Assembly (NCBI GenBank): GCA_027484725.1
Contig: JAIXSK010000012.1
Location: forward strand, 1 to 64,000
DNA: 64,000 bases
DNA from: Flavobacterium sp.
Lineage (GTDB): Bacteria; Bacteroidota; Bacteroidia; Flavobacteriales; Flavobacteriaceae
Direction of reading: 5' to 3'
The notes below the pieces were generated by a model. It made no database searches, was not told the DNA's origin, and saw only the letters and a list, made by a program, of their open reading frames with translations. The position numbers and the translations under genes were made by a program. This document shows, in pieces, positions 7,034-17,056 of this stretch (position 1 is its first letter; each line of letters begins with the position of its first letter).

Positions 7034-7205
7034 CCAAAGCGCAGCGTGTCTCAAGGCGCAGCCGTGTCTATAGTGCAACGTGTCTTAAGGCGCAGCCGTG
7101 TCTAAAGCGCAGCGTGTCTCAAGGCGCAGCCGTGTCTAAAGCACAGCGTGTCTTAAGGCGCAGCCGTGTCTATAGTGCAACGTGTCTAAAGCGCAGCGTG
7201 TCCAA
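7034..7205 (-). repeat. Cluster of short GCGCAGCC/GCGCAGCG repeats (reverse of the 14020 array)
   Basis: About ten consecutive 15-18-base units such as AAGGCGCAGCCGTGTCT, AAAGCGCAGCGTGTCT and ATAGTGCAACGTGTCT. These are the reverse complements of the three sub-units that build the 50-bp tandem array at 14020-14395, here joined in irregular order. The run ends about 10 bases before the guaB -7 box. Confidence 0.8.
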
Positions 7206-7213
7206 AAAATAAC

Positions 7214-7221
7214 TATATTTG
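7214..7221 (+). promoter_or_regulatory. -7 box TATATTTG of guaB
   Basis: Perfect TAnnTTTG box, 31 bases before the guaB ATG, directly after the repeat cluster. No convincing -33 element is visible because that position is occupied by repeat sequence. Confidence 0.6.
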
Positions 7222-7246
7222 CCTGCAATTTAACAACAACAACTAA

Positions 7247-8725
<1,479 letters not shown>

Positions 8726-9244
8726 TTACATATAATTTTTGAGCTCTTTTTTCAAATAAGCGAGAGCGGTGTTGCTCGGGGCGCTTCTGTCGACCATTTC
8801 GGTCAAGATGGCCTCGCGCAACTCATCGGCACTGGTTACTTTTTCATTCAAAGCTGATTTGCGGATGATTTGAACCGTAGCGTTTTTAGCCATAACAATC
8901 GCCGTCCAACAATCATCAGACATATAGATTTGTTGGGTCATGTTGTGCTCAAATTCTTGCTCAATGAGTTCTATTAAGTAGTTTTCGTAGTGTTTTTTCT
9001 CTTCAGAAATCGGGGCCACGCGCAAAAGCATTTTACTCGGATTGATACGCTCTAAAAACAAAGCCATACGCTCAAAGGCTTGTAGTCTGAGCGGAAGAGA
9101 TTCTTTTTGTAATTCGCGTTGTACCAACCAACGACGGTTGTTGCGTTGATCTTTAAAATAAGCAGTAAAAAAGTAATAGGCAACGCCTCCGGTTACAAGT
9201 GAAGGCAAGGTGTAGCTCAAAATTTCAAACAGTTTATTTTCCAT
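8726..9244 (-). CDS. Single-pass membrane protein of unknown function, 172 aa
   Basis: One transmembrane helix near the N-terminus (about residues 10-30, YTLPSLVTGGVAYYFF) is followed by a helical cytosolic region of about 140 residues (QRELQKESLPLRLQAFERMALFLERI). It resembles a conserved Flavobacteriia protein family, but I cannot name a function. The stop directly abuts the guaB stop on the other strand. A well-formed promoter (TTG, 18 bases, TAATTTTG) lies just upstream. Confidence 0.75.
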   Translation of the reverse strand: MENKLFEILSYTLPSLVTGGVAYYFFTAYFKDQRNNRRWLVQRELQKESLPLRLQAFERMALFLERINPSKMLLRVAPISEEKKHYENYLIELIEQEFEHNMTQQIYMSDDCWTAIVMAKNATVQIIRKSALNEKVTSADELREAILTEMVDRSAPSNTALAYLKKELKNYM

Positions 9245-9268
9245 GGTACATGAGTTTTTTTAACGCGA

Positions 9269-9297
9269 CAAAATTAGGATAATAGTTAGGTCAACAA
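9269..9297 (-). promoter_or_regulatory. Promoter of the 172-aa membrane protein gene
   Basis: On the minus strand TTG (9297-9295), 18 bases, then TAATTTTG (9276-9269): both halves of a Bacteroidota promoter with normal spacing. The -7 box ends 24 bases from the ATG. Confidence 0.6.
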
Positions 9298-9380
9298 AAC
9301 TTTGTTTGAAAGAAATTAACAATTGCGTTCTGAGTATCAATTTGGCTTATTTTAGCAGGAAACAAAAAAAAATCAGAATC

Positions 9381-10577
9381 ATGAAAGTTCTATGTGCCTT
9401 TTTATTGTTGTTTAGTTCATTGGTTTTTGCCCAAAATGTGGCTATTCGAGGTTGTATTAAAGATGCCCAAACCAAAGAACCACTTTTGGCGGCCTCAGTG
9501 GGGGTACAAAATTCAGGTTCGGGAACCATCACCAATGAAGAAGGCTTGTTTCAGCTTTCGGCACCCAAATCAGCGGCTATTGTTATTACCTATTTGGGTT
9601 ACAAAACGACTGTGATTCCGGTGTCTGAATTTACCCAAGAAGTTCGAAATATTGCCCTGGAGCCCAGCGAAGAAAAACTCGAAGAAGTCATTGTGACCAA
9701 AACTCCGTTGCATGAATATTTGTTGGATGTTTTTAAAGTGTCAAAAGCGCGTTTCAACAAGCCGATTTTGTTGCATACGTATTATCGTGAGTTTGTAAAA
9801 TCAAACGGAAAGCACGTAAAATTCTCAGACGGATTGCTTGATTATCACGTGAGCGGAACCACCAAAAAAACCAAGTCTGATTTGGTCATACCACAAAACC
9901 GTTCGTTCTTTTTATCTAGCGATGAAGACGATGAGGATTCGCGTTCGTTGGTGAATATTCAAACGGCTATTTCCAGAAGTTATGATTTTGGATATTTTAT
10001 TGAAACCTTGCTTGATGATGATCATTACGAAGATTATGAGTTTATGCTTAAGTCAAAGAAAGATAACTCGGGAGCAGAATTGTATACGATTTATTTTGAA
10101 CCCATCGCCAGTATTGAGAAACCGCTCAACAAAGGCTGGGTTACCTTTGACCCAAAAAACAAATTGATATATGAAATTGAAACTTTTATGGCTCCGTCGC
10201 ATCAGCAATATGCCCGAACCATTAATTTCTTGATTGGCAAAGCTTCTATTGTAGACATTAAGTACAAAGTTGCTTTTAAGTTGGTCAATAACAATTATCT
10301 CATGTATTATAGCAATCGGTATGGCAAGGTTAGAATTTGGAACAAAAAGCTCAATTATCTTGAAGAATGGCGCAGTGATTTGATTGTAACCGATTTTGAA
10401 AAAGATAAACCTTACGACAAAAAATCGCTGTATAAGAAAAAGCGACTCTACGACAAACCAACACAATACACCGATAAGTTCTGGCAAAAAAACAATGCCA
10501 TTGTGCTCACGGCTGAAGAAGAAAAAGTCATTTCTTCACTAGAAAAAGAAGCTGTAGCAGTACCCAAACCAGAATAA
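9381..10577 (+). CDS. Exported carboxypeptidase-regulatory-like domain protein, 398 aa
   Basis: A signal peptide (MKVLCAFLLLFSSLVFAQ) is followed by a CarboxypepD_reg-like beta-sandwich at about residues 20-100 (IRGCIKDAQTKEPLLAASV, TNEEGLFQLS, YLGYKT). A further 280 residues are rich in beta strands with no recognised catalytic motif. Such proteins occur in the Bacteroidota outer envelope and share the sandwich with TonB receptors, but this one lacks a plug and barrel. The track start at 9306 precedes the signal peptide; ATG 9381 is preferred. Confidence 0.8.
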   Translation: MKVLCAFLLLFSSLVFAQNVAIRGCIKDAQTKEPLLAASVGVQNSGSGTITNEEGLFQLSAPKSAAIVITYLGYKTTVIPVSEFTQEVRNIALEPSEEKLEEVIVTKTPLHEYLLDVFKVSKARFNKPILLHTYYREFVKSNGKHVKFSDGLLDYHVSGTTKKTKSDLVIPQNRSFFLSSDEDDEDSRSLVNIQTAISRSYDFGYFIETLLDDDHYEDYEFMLKSKKDNSGAELYTIYFEPIASIEKPLNKGWVTFDPKNKLIYEIETFMAPSHQQYARTINFLIGKASIVDIKYKVAFKLVNNNYLMYYSNRYGKVRIWNKKLNYLEEWRSDLIVTDFEKDKPYDKKSLYKKKRLYDKPTQYTDKFWQKNNAIVLTAEEEKVISSLEKEAVAVPKPE

Positions 10578-10618
10578 TTTATGCCCAAAAGGAGCTTTAT
10601 TCATAAGGGTTAAATTCT

Positions 10619-10626
10619 TATTTTTG
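10619..10626 (+). promoter_or_regulatory. -7 box TATTTTTG of the UvrD-like helicase gene
   Basis: TAnnTTTG match 41 bases upstream of the helicase ATG and downstream of the previous stop, so the helicase has its own promoter. Confidence 0.5.
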
Positions 10627-10666
10627 GCATCCGTCTCAAAGACATCAAAATTCAGCAACTCAAGAA

Positions 10667-12991
10667 ATGCAAAAATACATCAATCAACTCAACGAGGCCC
10701 AGCAAGCGCCTGTATTGCACAAAGATGGCCCGATGATTATTATTGCCGGTGCCGGATCCGGAAAAACGCGTGTGCTTACCGTGCGTATTGCTTATTTGAT
10801 GAGTCAAGGCGTTGATGCGTTCAATATTTTGGCGCTTACTTTTACCAACAAAGCAGCGCGCGAAATGAAAAGCCGCATTGCGCAAATTGTCGGGAGCGGT
10901 GAAGCCAAGAATTTATGGATGGGCACCTTTCACTCAGTATTTGCCAAAATCTTGCGTGCCGAAGCTGATAAACTGGGGTTTCCGTCCAACTTTACCATTT
11001 ATGATACGCAAGACAGCGTTCGATTGATATCAGCCATTATCAAAGAAAAGCAGCTGGACAAAGACATCTACAAACCCAAGCAAGTTTTGGGTCGGATTTC
11101 ATCTTTTAAAAACAGTTTGATTACGGTGAAGGCTTATTTCAATAATCCCGAATTGCAAGAAGCCGATGCCATGAGCAAGAAGCCGCGTTTGGGTGAGATT
11201 TATCAAGAATATGTAGAGCGTTGTTTTAAATCAGGCGCAATGGATTTTGATGATTTGCTTTTGCGCACCAACGAATTGCTCAACCGTTTTCCGGATGTAT
11301 TGGCCAAATACCAAGACCGATTCAGGTATATTTTGGTTGATGAGTACCAAGATACCAACCATTCACAGTACTTAATTGTGCGCGCGTTGTCTGATCGATT
11401 TCAGAATATTTGCGTGGTGGGCGATGATGCGCAGAGTATTTATGCTTTTCGCGGCGCCAACATCAACAACATCCTGAACTTTCAGAAAGATTATGAGCAA
11501 GCCAAAATGTACCGATTGGAGCAAAATTATCGCTCTACGGCCAACATTGTAGAAGCAGCCAATTCCATCATTGAAAAAAACAAATACAAACTTGACAAAG
11601 TGGTCTGGACGGCCAACGAACAAGGCAACCGTATCAAAGTGCACCGCAGTATTACCGATGGTGAAGAAGGTCGTTTTGTAGCGGCAACCATTTGGGAGCA
11701 AAAAATGCAATACCAAATGAACAACAATCAGTTTGCCATTTTGTACCGAACCAATGCGCAGTCACGTGCTATGGAAGACGCTTTGCGCAAACGCGATATT
11801 CCGTACCGCATTTACGGCGGTTTGTCATTTTATCAGCGCAAAGAAATCAAAGATGTGTTGTGCTATTTACGCTTGGTAATCAACCCCAAAGATGAAGAAG
11901 CTTTGGTGCGCGTGATCAATTATCCGGCGCGCGGTATTGGCGATACCACCGTTGAAAAACTCACCGTGGCGGCCAACCATTATCAGCGTTCTATTTTTGA
12001 AGTCATGGAAAACATTGACCGCATTGATTTAAAACTCAACGCGGGCACCAAAAATAAGTTGCAAGATTTTGTGACCATGATCAAGAGTTTTCAGGTAATC
12101 AATGAAACGCAAGACGCTTTTTTCTTGGCCGATCACGTAACCAAGAAAACCGGATTGGTGCAAGAACTCAGAAAAGATCCAACACCCGAAGGTATTCAGC
12201 GCATTGAAAACATTGAAGAATTACTCAACGGTATCAAAGATTTTACCGAGGGCCAAAAAGAAGTTGACGGTGCGCGTGGCGCTTTATCTGAGTTCTTGGA
12301 AGATGTTGCCTTGGCCACTGACCTGGACAAAGACACCGGCGATGATGACCGCGTGGCACTCATGACCATTCACTTGGCCAAAGGACTTGAATTTCCGACG
12401 GTGTTTATTGTAGGTATGGAAGAAGATTTGTTTCCGAGTGCCATGAGCGTGAGTACGCGCAGCGAACTTGAAGAAGAACGCCGTTTGTTTTATGTAGCGC
12501 TTACCCGCGCTGAAAAGCAAGCTTATTTGACTTATGCGCAATCGCGTTATCGTTGGGGTAAACTCACTGATAGCGAACCTTCGCGGTTTATTGAAGAAAT
12601 TGACGGACAATATTTAGAATACCTCACACCAGAAGAAAGCAACTATCGATTCAAACCGATGATGGACACCGACATATTTGGCGAGATTGACAAATCAAAA
12701 TTGCGTTTGGCCAAACCGGTCAGTGGAACACCGCCCAAAATACCATCGCCACCGCCGGCTGCCAACATTCGCAAACTCAAACCCATGAGCAGCCAGGCGC
12801 CGAGTCAAAATCAAAACTTATTTGATGGTCAGCTTGCGGTGGGCAACATGGTCATGCACGAGCGTTTCGGAAAAGGGCAGGTGCTGAGCCTTGAAGGCGC
12901 CGGTGCCGACAAAAAAGCCGAAATCAAGTTTGAAGTTGGCGGTATCAAAAAATTGCTCTTGCGCTTTGCCAAGCTCGACATCATTGGGTAA
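10667..12991 (+). CDS. UvrD/PcrA-type 3'-5' DNA helicase, 774 aa
   Basis: A superfamily 1A helicase for DNA repair and replication-fork or transcription-coupled maintenance. Motifs appear in order: Q motif LNEAQQAPV, Walker A AGAGSGKT (about residue 30), TFTNKAAREMK, Walker B DEYQDTN, motif III VVGDDAQSIYAFRGA, motif IV QNYRS, motif V TIHLAKGLEFP, and motif VI VALTRAEK. The C-terminal about 60 residues (GNMVMHERFGKGQVLSL) form the Tudor-like tail typical of PcrA/UvrD, which in PcrA binds RNA polymerase. No nuclease domain is present, which excludes AddA/RecB. Confidence 0.95.
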   Translation: MQKYINQLNEAQQAPVLHKDGPMIIIAGAGSGKTRVLTVRIAYLMSQGVDAFNILALTFTNKAAREMKSRIAQIVGSGEAKNLWMGTFHSVFAKILRAEADKLGFPSNFTIYDTQDSVRLISAIIKEKQLDKDIYKPKQVLGRISSFKNSLITVKAYFNNPELQEADAMSKKPRLGEIYQEYVERCFKSGAMDFDDLLLRTNELLNRFPDVLAKYQDRFRYILVDEYQDTNHSQYLIVRALSDRFQNICVVGDDAQSIYAFRGANINNILNFQKDYEQAKMYRLEQNYRSTANIVEAANSIIEKNKYKLDKVVWTANEQGNRIKVHRSITDGEEGRFVAATIWEQKMQYQMNNNQFAILYRTNAQSRAMEDALRKRDIPYRIYGGLSFYQRKEIKDVLCYLRLVINPKDEEALVRVINYPARGIGDTTVEKLTVAANHYQRSIFEVMENIDRIDLKLNAGTKNKLQDFVTMIKSFQVINETQDAFFLADHVTKKTGLVQELRKDPTPEGIQRIENIEELLNGIKDFTEGQKEVDGARGALSEFLEDVALATDLDKDTGDDDRVALMTIHLAKGLEFPTVFIVGMEEDLFPSAMSVSTRSELEEERRLFYVALTRAEKQAYLTYAQSRYRWGKLTDSEPSRFIEEIDGQYLEYLTPEESNYRFKPMMDTDIFGEIDKSKLRLAKPVSGTPPKIPSPPPAANIRKLKPMSSQAPSQNQNLFDGQLAVGNMVMHERFGKGQVLSLEGAGADKKAEIKFEVGGIKKLLLRFAKLDIIG

Positions 12992-13398
12992 GTTTGATGA
13001 ACGATTAACGATTAACGATTGAGGATTTTTGATTTTTGATTTTTGATTGTTTCGTGTCTGCAGCGCAGCGTGTCCAAAGGCGTAGCCGTGTCTGTAGCAA
13101 AGCGTGTCCCAGCTTACCAAAAAAAAACTGCGGTTTCCGGATTATAATATACTTTCTACGGAAACAACTGCCCGCGTGAGCGGTTGGAGCTAAGTGCCGC
13201 GCACTGCGTAAAACGCGACCCGCAGGGGCACGCCCTAGAAATAAACGGTTGAATTGTTCTTGCTTTGATTTCTTTATTCGTTATTTTGCACAGACAAACA
13301 CAATACGGAGTATGTTTATGAAGTGTAAATGGTTGATGAGGTTTAGTTGAAACATCTGTAAACCGGAATGTTTTCTACACACAACGCGCAATTAAAAT
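12992..13398. repeat. Repeat-containing intergenic region
   Basis: Holds a simple tandem run built on GATTAACGATT and GATTTTT (about 13000-13050), short GCGCAGCG-type repeats (13053-13110), and element B copy 2 (13171-13235). Downstream, TTATTTTGC near 13286 is a near-match to a -7 box for the next gene. No gene was seen. Confidence 0.7.
13171..13235 (-). repeat. Interspersed element B, copy 2
   Basis: Same 65-base element as at 3037-3102 and 38141-38202. On the plus strand it reads from GCGTGAGCGGTTGGAGCTAA to CAGGGGCACGCCC. Confidence 0.75.
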
Positions 13399-14019
13399 AT
13401 GGCAGAATTTATTAAAATTTACGAAGACAAACCCAGCGAAGCCGCAATCAAGAAAGTGGCTGAGGTGCTCAGAAATGGCGGTTTGGTGATTTATCCAACT
13501 GATACGGTTTATGGGCTGGGCTGTGATATTACCAACAGTCGCGCGCTGGAACGCATTGCCAAAATCAAAGGCATCAAGCTCGAGAAAGCCAATTTCTCGT
13601 TTGTGTGTTATGATTTGAGCAACTTATCTGATTATGTGCGCCAGATTGATACCTCGACTTTTAAGTTGCTCAAACGCGCTTTGCCCGGGCCATATACTTT
13701 TATTTTGCCGGGCAACAACAATTTGCCTAAAGAATTTAAAAAGAAAAGCACTGTGGGAATTCGTGTGCCGGATAACAACATTGCGCGCGAGATGGTGCGT
13801 GTTTTGGGCAACCCGATTGTCTCTACTTCGATCCATGATGACGATGAGGTTTTAGAATATTCAACCGATCCGGAACTTATTTTTGAAAAATGGCAAAATC
13901 GGGTTGATTTGGTCATTGATGGTGGTTATGGCGACAATATAGGTTCAACCATTATTGATTTGTCGGGCTATGAACCGGTACTGGTGCGCGAAGGAAAAGG
14001 CGAAGTGGATATTTTTTAA
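13399..14019 (+). CDS. Sua5/YciO/YrdC family protein (L-threonylcarbamoyladenylate synthase type), paralogue 1, 206 aa
   Basis: YrdC-fold protein with GGLVIYPTDTVYGLGCDITN near residue 30, the KR-type nucleotide pocket region KIKGIKLEKANFSFVC, and the late VSTSIHDDDE strand. Sua5/TsaC proteins make threonylcarbamoyl-AMP for the t6A modification of ANN-decoding tRNAs. This copy looks closer to the YciO branch (extended C-terminus, IDGGYGDNIGSTIIDL), whose role is less certain. A second copy is at 41666. The stop codon runs directly into the 50-bp tandem array. Confidence 0.8.
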   Translation: MAEFIKIYEDKPSEAAIKKVAEVLRNGGLVIYPTDTVYGLGCDITNSRALERIAKIKGIKLEKANFSFVCYDLSNLSDYVRQIDTSTFKLLKRALPGPYTFILPGNNNLPKEFKKKSTVGIRVPDNNIAREMVRVLGNPIVSTSIHDDDEVLEYSTDPELIFEKWQNRVDLVIDGGYGDNIGSTIIDLSGYEPVLVREGKGEVDIF

Positions 14020-14395
14020 ACACGCTGCTCTGTAGACACGGCTGCGCCTTAGGACACGTTTCACTACGGACACGCTGTGCTATAGACACGGCTGCGCCTT
14101 AGGACACCTTACACTACAGACACGCTGGGCTATAGACACGGCTGCGCCTTAGGACACGTTACACTACGGACACGCTGGGCTATAGACACGGCTGCGCCTA
14201 AGGACACGTTACACTACAGACACGCTGCGCTACAGACACGGCTGCGCCTTAGGACACGTTACACTACAGACACGCTGCGCTATAGAACACGGCTGCGCCT
14301 TAGGACACGTTACACTACAGACACGCTGCGCTACAGACACGGCTGCGCCTTAGGACACGTTACACTACAGACACGCTGCGCTTTGGACACGCCCT
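14020..14395 (+). repeat. 50-bp tandem repeat array, about 7.5 units
   Basis: Seven full units plus a partial one, each 50 bases (one unit has a 1-base insertion). Every unit is itself three related 16-18-base sub-units that start GACACG, for example GACACGCTGCGCTATA. Units differ at only a few positions. There are no unique spacers, so this is not CRISPR. The same sub-units occur in reverse orientation at 2799-2853, 3270-3333, 7034-7205 and 13053-13110. The array begins at the sua5-like stop codon. Confidence 0.9.
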
Positions 14396-14470
14396 GCGGG
14401 CTTAAGATTGGATTTATTGGGAATAAATCACTCTATTAAACTTCTTAGACTTTTTAACTTATAGACATAA

Positions 14471-14500
14471 AAAAACGCTCAGTGTTTGCTGAGCGTTTTT
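14471..14500. terminator. Bidirectional rho-independent terminator
   Basis: Perfect 12-base stem AAAAACGCTCAG / CTGAGCGTTTTT around a TGTTTG loop, flanked by T-rich tracts on both strands. It lies 20 bases past the stop of the OmpA-like gene (minus strand) and also closes the plus-strand side. Confidence 0.85.
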
Positions 14501-14519
14501 GTTTTATAGAAGGCACAAA

Positions 14520-15356
14520 TTACTTGGCCGGTTTTTTCATTTCTTTTTCGATCATTTCGTAGAACTCATCGATTTTTGGCATGACCACAATGCGGGTTCT
14601 GCGGTTTTTAGAGCGATTGTCCGCCGTGTTGTTGGCCACGAGCGGAATATATTCGCTACGACCGGCGGCAATGAGTTGTGCCGGATTTACTTTTAAATCT
14701 TTGGTCAGTACGCGCACAATGGCGGTGGCGCGTTTAACGCTCAAATCCCAGTTGTCAAGCAATACAGCGTTTCCGGTAAACGGAACGTTGTCTGTATGGC
14801 CTTCAACCATACACTCAAAAGTTGGTTTGTCATTGATGACTTTGGCTACTTTGGCGAGTACTTCTTTGGCGCGGTCGCTCACCATATAACTGCCACTTTT
14901 AAAGAGTAATTTATCGGCAATAGAGATGAATACTACGCCTTTTTCAACATTCACTTCAATGTCTGGGTCAGAAATACCCACAGAGCTTTTCAGGCTGGTG
15001 ACCAAAGCTAGAGTAACACTGTCTTTTTTGGTTAAAGCATCTTGCATTCTTGAAATTTTCAAGTCTTTTTCTTTGATGGTTTCTAATGCTTTTTCAATAT
15101 TTTGAGCTCCTTGATGCGTGAGTGTGGTCATGTTGCCGACGTTGTTGATCAAATCAGCATTGTTCTTTTTCAAGAAATCAACTTGGCTTGATAACGACTC
15201 TTTTTCGCTCAAACACATATTGAGTTTTACCGTGGTTGCGTTTAACAAATCTTGGCACTCTTTATTTTTTTGCTCGAGTTCGGCAATTTTCTTTTTGGTA
15301 CCACATGAAGTGGATAGTAAACCAAGAACGGACAGGGCTAAAATGATTCTCTTCAT
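14520..15356 (-). CDS. OmpA-family lipoprotein with coiled coil, 278 aa
   Basis: A lipoprotein signal (LSVLGLLSTSCGTKKK) places the lipidated Cys near residue 18. A coiled coil covers about residues 22-110 (KKIAELEQKNKECQDLL and onward). The OmpA/MotB peptidoglycan-binding domain fills the last 140 residues, with VEGHTDNVPF and the NRSKNRRTRIVV signature. It probably tethers the outer membrane to peptidoglycan. It is monocistronic and ends at a strong terminator. Confidence 0.9.
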   Translation of the reverse strand: MKRIILALSVLGLLSTSCGTKKKIAELEQKNKECQDLLNATTVKLNMCLSEKESLSSQVDFLKKNNADLINNVGNMTTLTHQGAQNIEKALETIKEKDLKISRMQDALTKKDSVTLALVTSLKSSVGISDPDIEVNVEKGVVFISIADKLLFKSGSYMVSDRAKEVLAKVAKVINDKPTFECMVEGHTDNVPFTGNAVLLDNWDLSVKRATAIVRVLTKDLKVNPAQLIAAGRSEYIPLVANNTADNRSKNRRTRIVVMPKIDEFYEMIEKEMKKPAK

Positions 15357-15435
15357 AATAAAAGGCTTTGTTTGTTATGTGGGCAAAAATAAGGCATAAA
15401 ACGCAGAGCAGCCAACAGGATACTATAAACTAATG

Positions 15436-16437
15436 TTAAAAAATGTCTTGAAAGTGTTTTTTTCTACGCACAAAATATTGATAAACAATGCTGGTGGTCA
15501 GATAATATTTACGGATTGGGTTTGCGCGTCTTTTTTTGTAAGTTTTAGAAATCAAACCATAGAAAGCAAAATGCGCTCTGATAATAGCCCAACAATGTTT
15601 TGGTTTTTGTTGCAGTATGAATTGAATGCCGGCAATTCCGTCCAGAATCAATCGAGAAATGATGATGGGCATAATGCTTTGCTCGGGTAGATTTTTTACC
15701 AACATGAGCAACGAATTTCTAAAATTCAAAAAGGTTTTCTGCGGATGGCCTTGTTGCAAAGTAGCGCCGCCTAGATGATAAACGGTTGATTTGGGTTCAT
15801 AAACTACTTTGAAGCCCAGATTGTGGGCGCGCCAACACAAATCAATTTCTTCTTGATGCGCAAAAAAATCAGTATCAAAACCGCCTAAGGTTTTAAAAAT
15901 TTCATTTCTAATAAACAAACAGGCGCCCGAAGCCCAGAAAATATTGATAGTTTGGTCGTATTGGCCGCGATCTTCTTCAATCGTGTCAAACAAGCGTCCG
16001 CGGCAAAACGGATACCCGAATTGGTCCAAATAACCACCGGCAGCTCCGGCATATTCAAATTTAGATTTGTTTTTAAAGTCGAGGATTTTGGGTTGAACAA
16101 TGGCCGTTTTCGGTTGTGCTTTGAATTGTTCTAAAATAGGTTTGAGCCAATGCTGGGTGACTTCAATATCAGAATTAACCAAGGCCAAAATGGGCTCGCT
16201 TAGGTGTTGCAAAGCTTGATTGTATCCGCCGGCAAAACCCCAATTTTGTGTGTTTTGAATGATTTTTACTTCCGGGTGATTTGATTGAACCCAAACAATG
16301 GAATCATCGGTAGATGCATTGTCGGCTACATAAATATTAGCTTCAGGCGAATATTGTACAACCGAAGGCAAAAATTGTTCAAGCAATGGGCGTCCGTTCC
16401 AGTTCAGGATAACAACAGCAACTGAAGGTTGATTCAT
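15436..16437 (-). CDS. Family 2 glycosyltransferase, 333 aa
   Basis: GT-A fold transferase. The start VAVVILNWNGR is followed by ADNASTDDS, the metal-binding LVNSDIEV, and the acceptor-side GGFDTDFFAHQEEIDLCWRA, which matches rhamnosyltransferase-like GT2 proteins. A hydrophobic stretch near the C-terminus may associate with the membrane. It likely transfers a sugar to a cell-surface glycan; donor and acceptor are unknown. The track start at 16506 is too far upstream: MNQPSVAVV at 16437 overlaps the stop of the preceding gene by four bases (ATGA), which marks a coupled pair. Confidence 0.88.
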   Translation of the reverse strand: MNQPSVAVVILNWNGRPLLEQFLPSVVQYSPEANIYVADNASTDDSIVWVQSNHPEVKIIQNTQNWGFAGGYNQALQHLSEPILALVNSDIEVTQHWLKPILEQFKAQPKTAIVQPKILDFKNKSKFEYAGAAGGYLDQFGYPFCRGRLFDTIEEDRGQYDQTINIFWASGACLFIRNEIFKTLGGFDTDFFAHQEEIDLCWRAHNLGFKVVYEPKSTVYHLGGATLQQGHPQKTFLNFRNSLLMLVKNLPEQSIMPIIISRLILDGIAGIQFILQQKPKHCWAIIRAHFAFYGLISKTYKKRRANPIRKYYLTTSIVYQYFVRRKKHFQDIF

Positions 16438-16886
16438 AAACGTTGGTTTTGCGTGGGTAAATCGGCCAAAAATTGATAGCGCTGGTTTTGAACATCCATT
16501 TGACAAAAGTAGTGATTCAAACCATTGGTGACCATGAGATATTCGGCATCAAGGGTCAGATTGTAGCGCGCAATTTGATCAAAAACTTCTTGGGTGATTT
16601 TTACTTCGGGCGCTTTGCACTCAACCAATAAGAAAATGCTTCCGTCAGGCTTGAAAACCAGAGCGTCGTAGCGTTTATTCAGTCCGTTTACTTTGAGTGA
16701 TTTCTCTACATTCAGGTGTGAAATTGGGTATTTTTTTTCTTGCAACAACCATTGAACGGCGTGTTGACGCACCCATTCTTCGGGGGTGAGCATCACAAAT
16801 TTTTTACGGATTGCATCAAAAATAGCAGTTTTATTTTCACTATTTTTGAGCCGAAACCGATAAGCCGGAAAATTGAGTTTTTGCAT
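16434..16886 (-). CDS. Stand-alone HsdR N-terminal-like (PD-(D/E)XK) protein, 150 aa
   Basis: Resembles the type I restriction enzyme R-subunit N-terminal domain (HSDR_N_2). The core runs KRYDALVFKPDGSIFLLVECKAP at about residues 72-94 (quoted in part: RYDALVF, LLVECKAP), a D...ExK nuclease site. No helicase motor, specificity or methylase subunit is nearby, so it is not a working type I system. Related small proteins are widely conserved in Bacteroidota with unknown role. It is coupled by a 4-base overlap to the glycosyltransferase and divergent from holA. Confidence 0.8.
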   Translation of the reverse strand: MQKLNFPAYRFRLKNSENKTAIFDAIRKKFVMLTPEEWVRQHAVQWLLQEKKYPISHLNVEKSLKVNGLNKRYDALVFKPDGSIFLLVECKAPEVKITQEVFDQIARYNLTLDAEYLMVTNGLNHYFCQMDVQNQRYQFLADLPTQNQRL

Positions 16887-16956
16887 GCGTCAAAGATAAA
16901 TAAATTGTTCATTGACGCTGAATTTGATTTAAAAACCGGCGCATCAGCAAACTTAA

Positions 16957-17030
16957 AGCCCAGCCCCGATGGGAGGGAAAATCCTTTTGCAGCGTTCTTG
17001 AGCGCAAAAGATTTGGAAGGACAGCGGGAA
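16957..17030 (-). repeat. Interspersed hairpin element C, copy 1
   Basis: On the minus strand it reads TTCCCGCTGTCC, then AATCTTTTGC...GCAAAAGGATT (a hairpin), then TCCCATCGGGGCTGGGCTTT. A second copy lies at 40151-40231. It occupies the divergent gap between the HsdR-N-like gene and holA. Confidence 0.65.
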
Positions 17031-17056
17031 TTTGCTACAAAAATAAAATAAAAACC

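Noticed and set aside
10667-12991. AddA/RecB-type helicase-nuclease
   Set aside because: There is no nuclease domain; the C-terminus is the Tudor-like tail of PcrA/UvrD.
14020-14395. CRISPR array
   Set aside because: The whole 50-bp unit repeats without unique spacers, and no cas gene is near.
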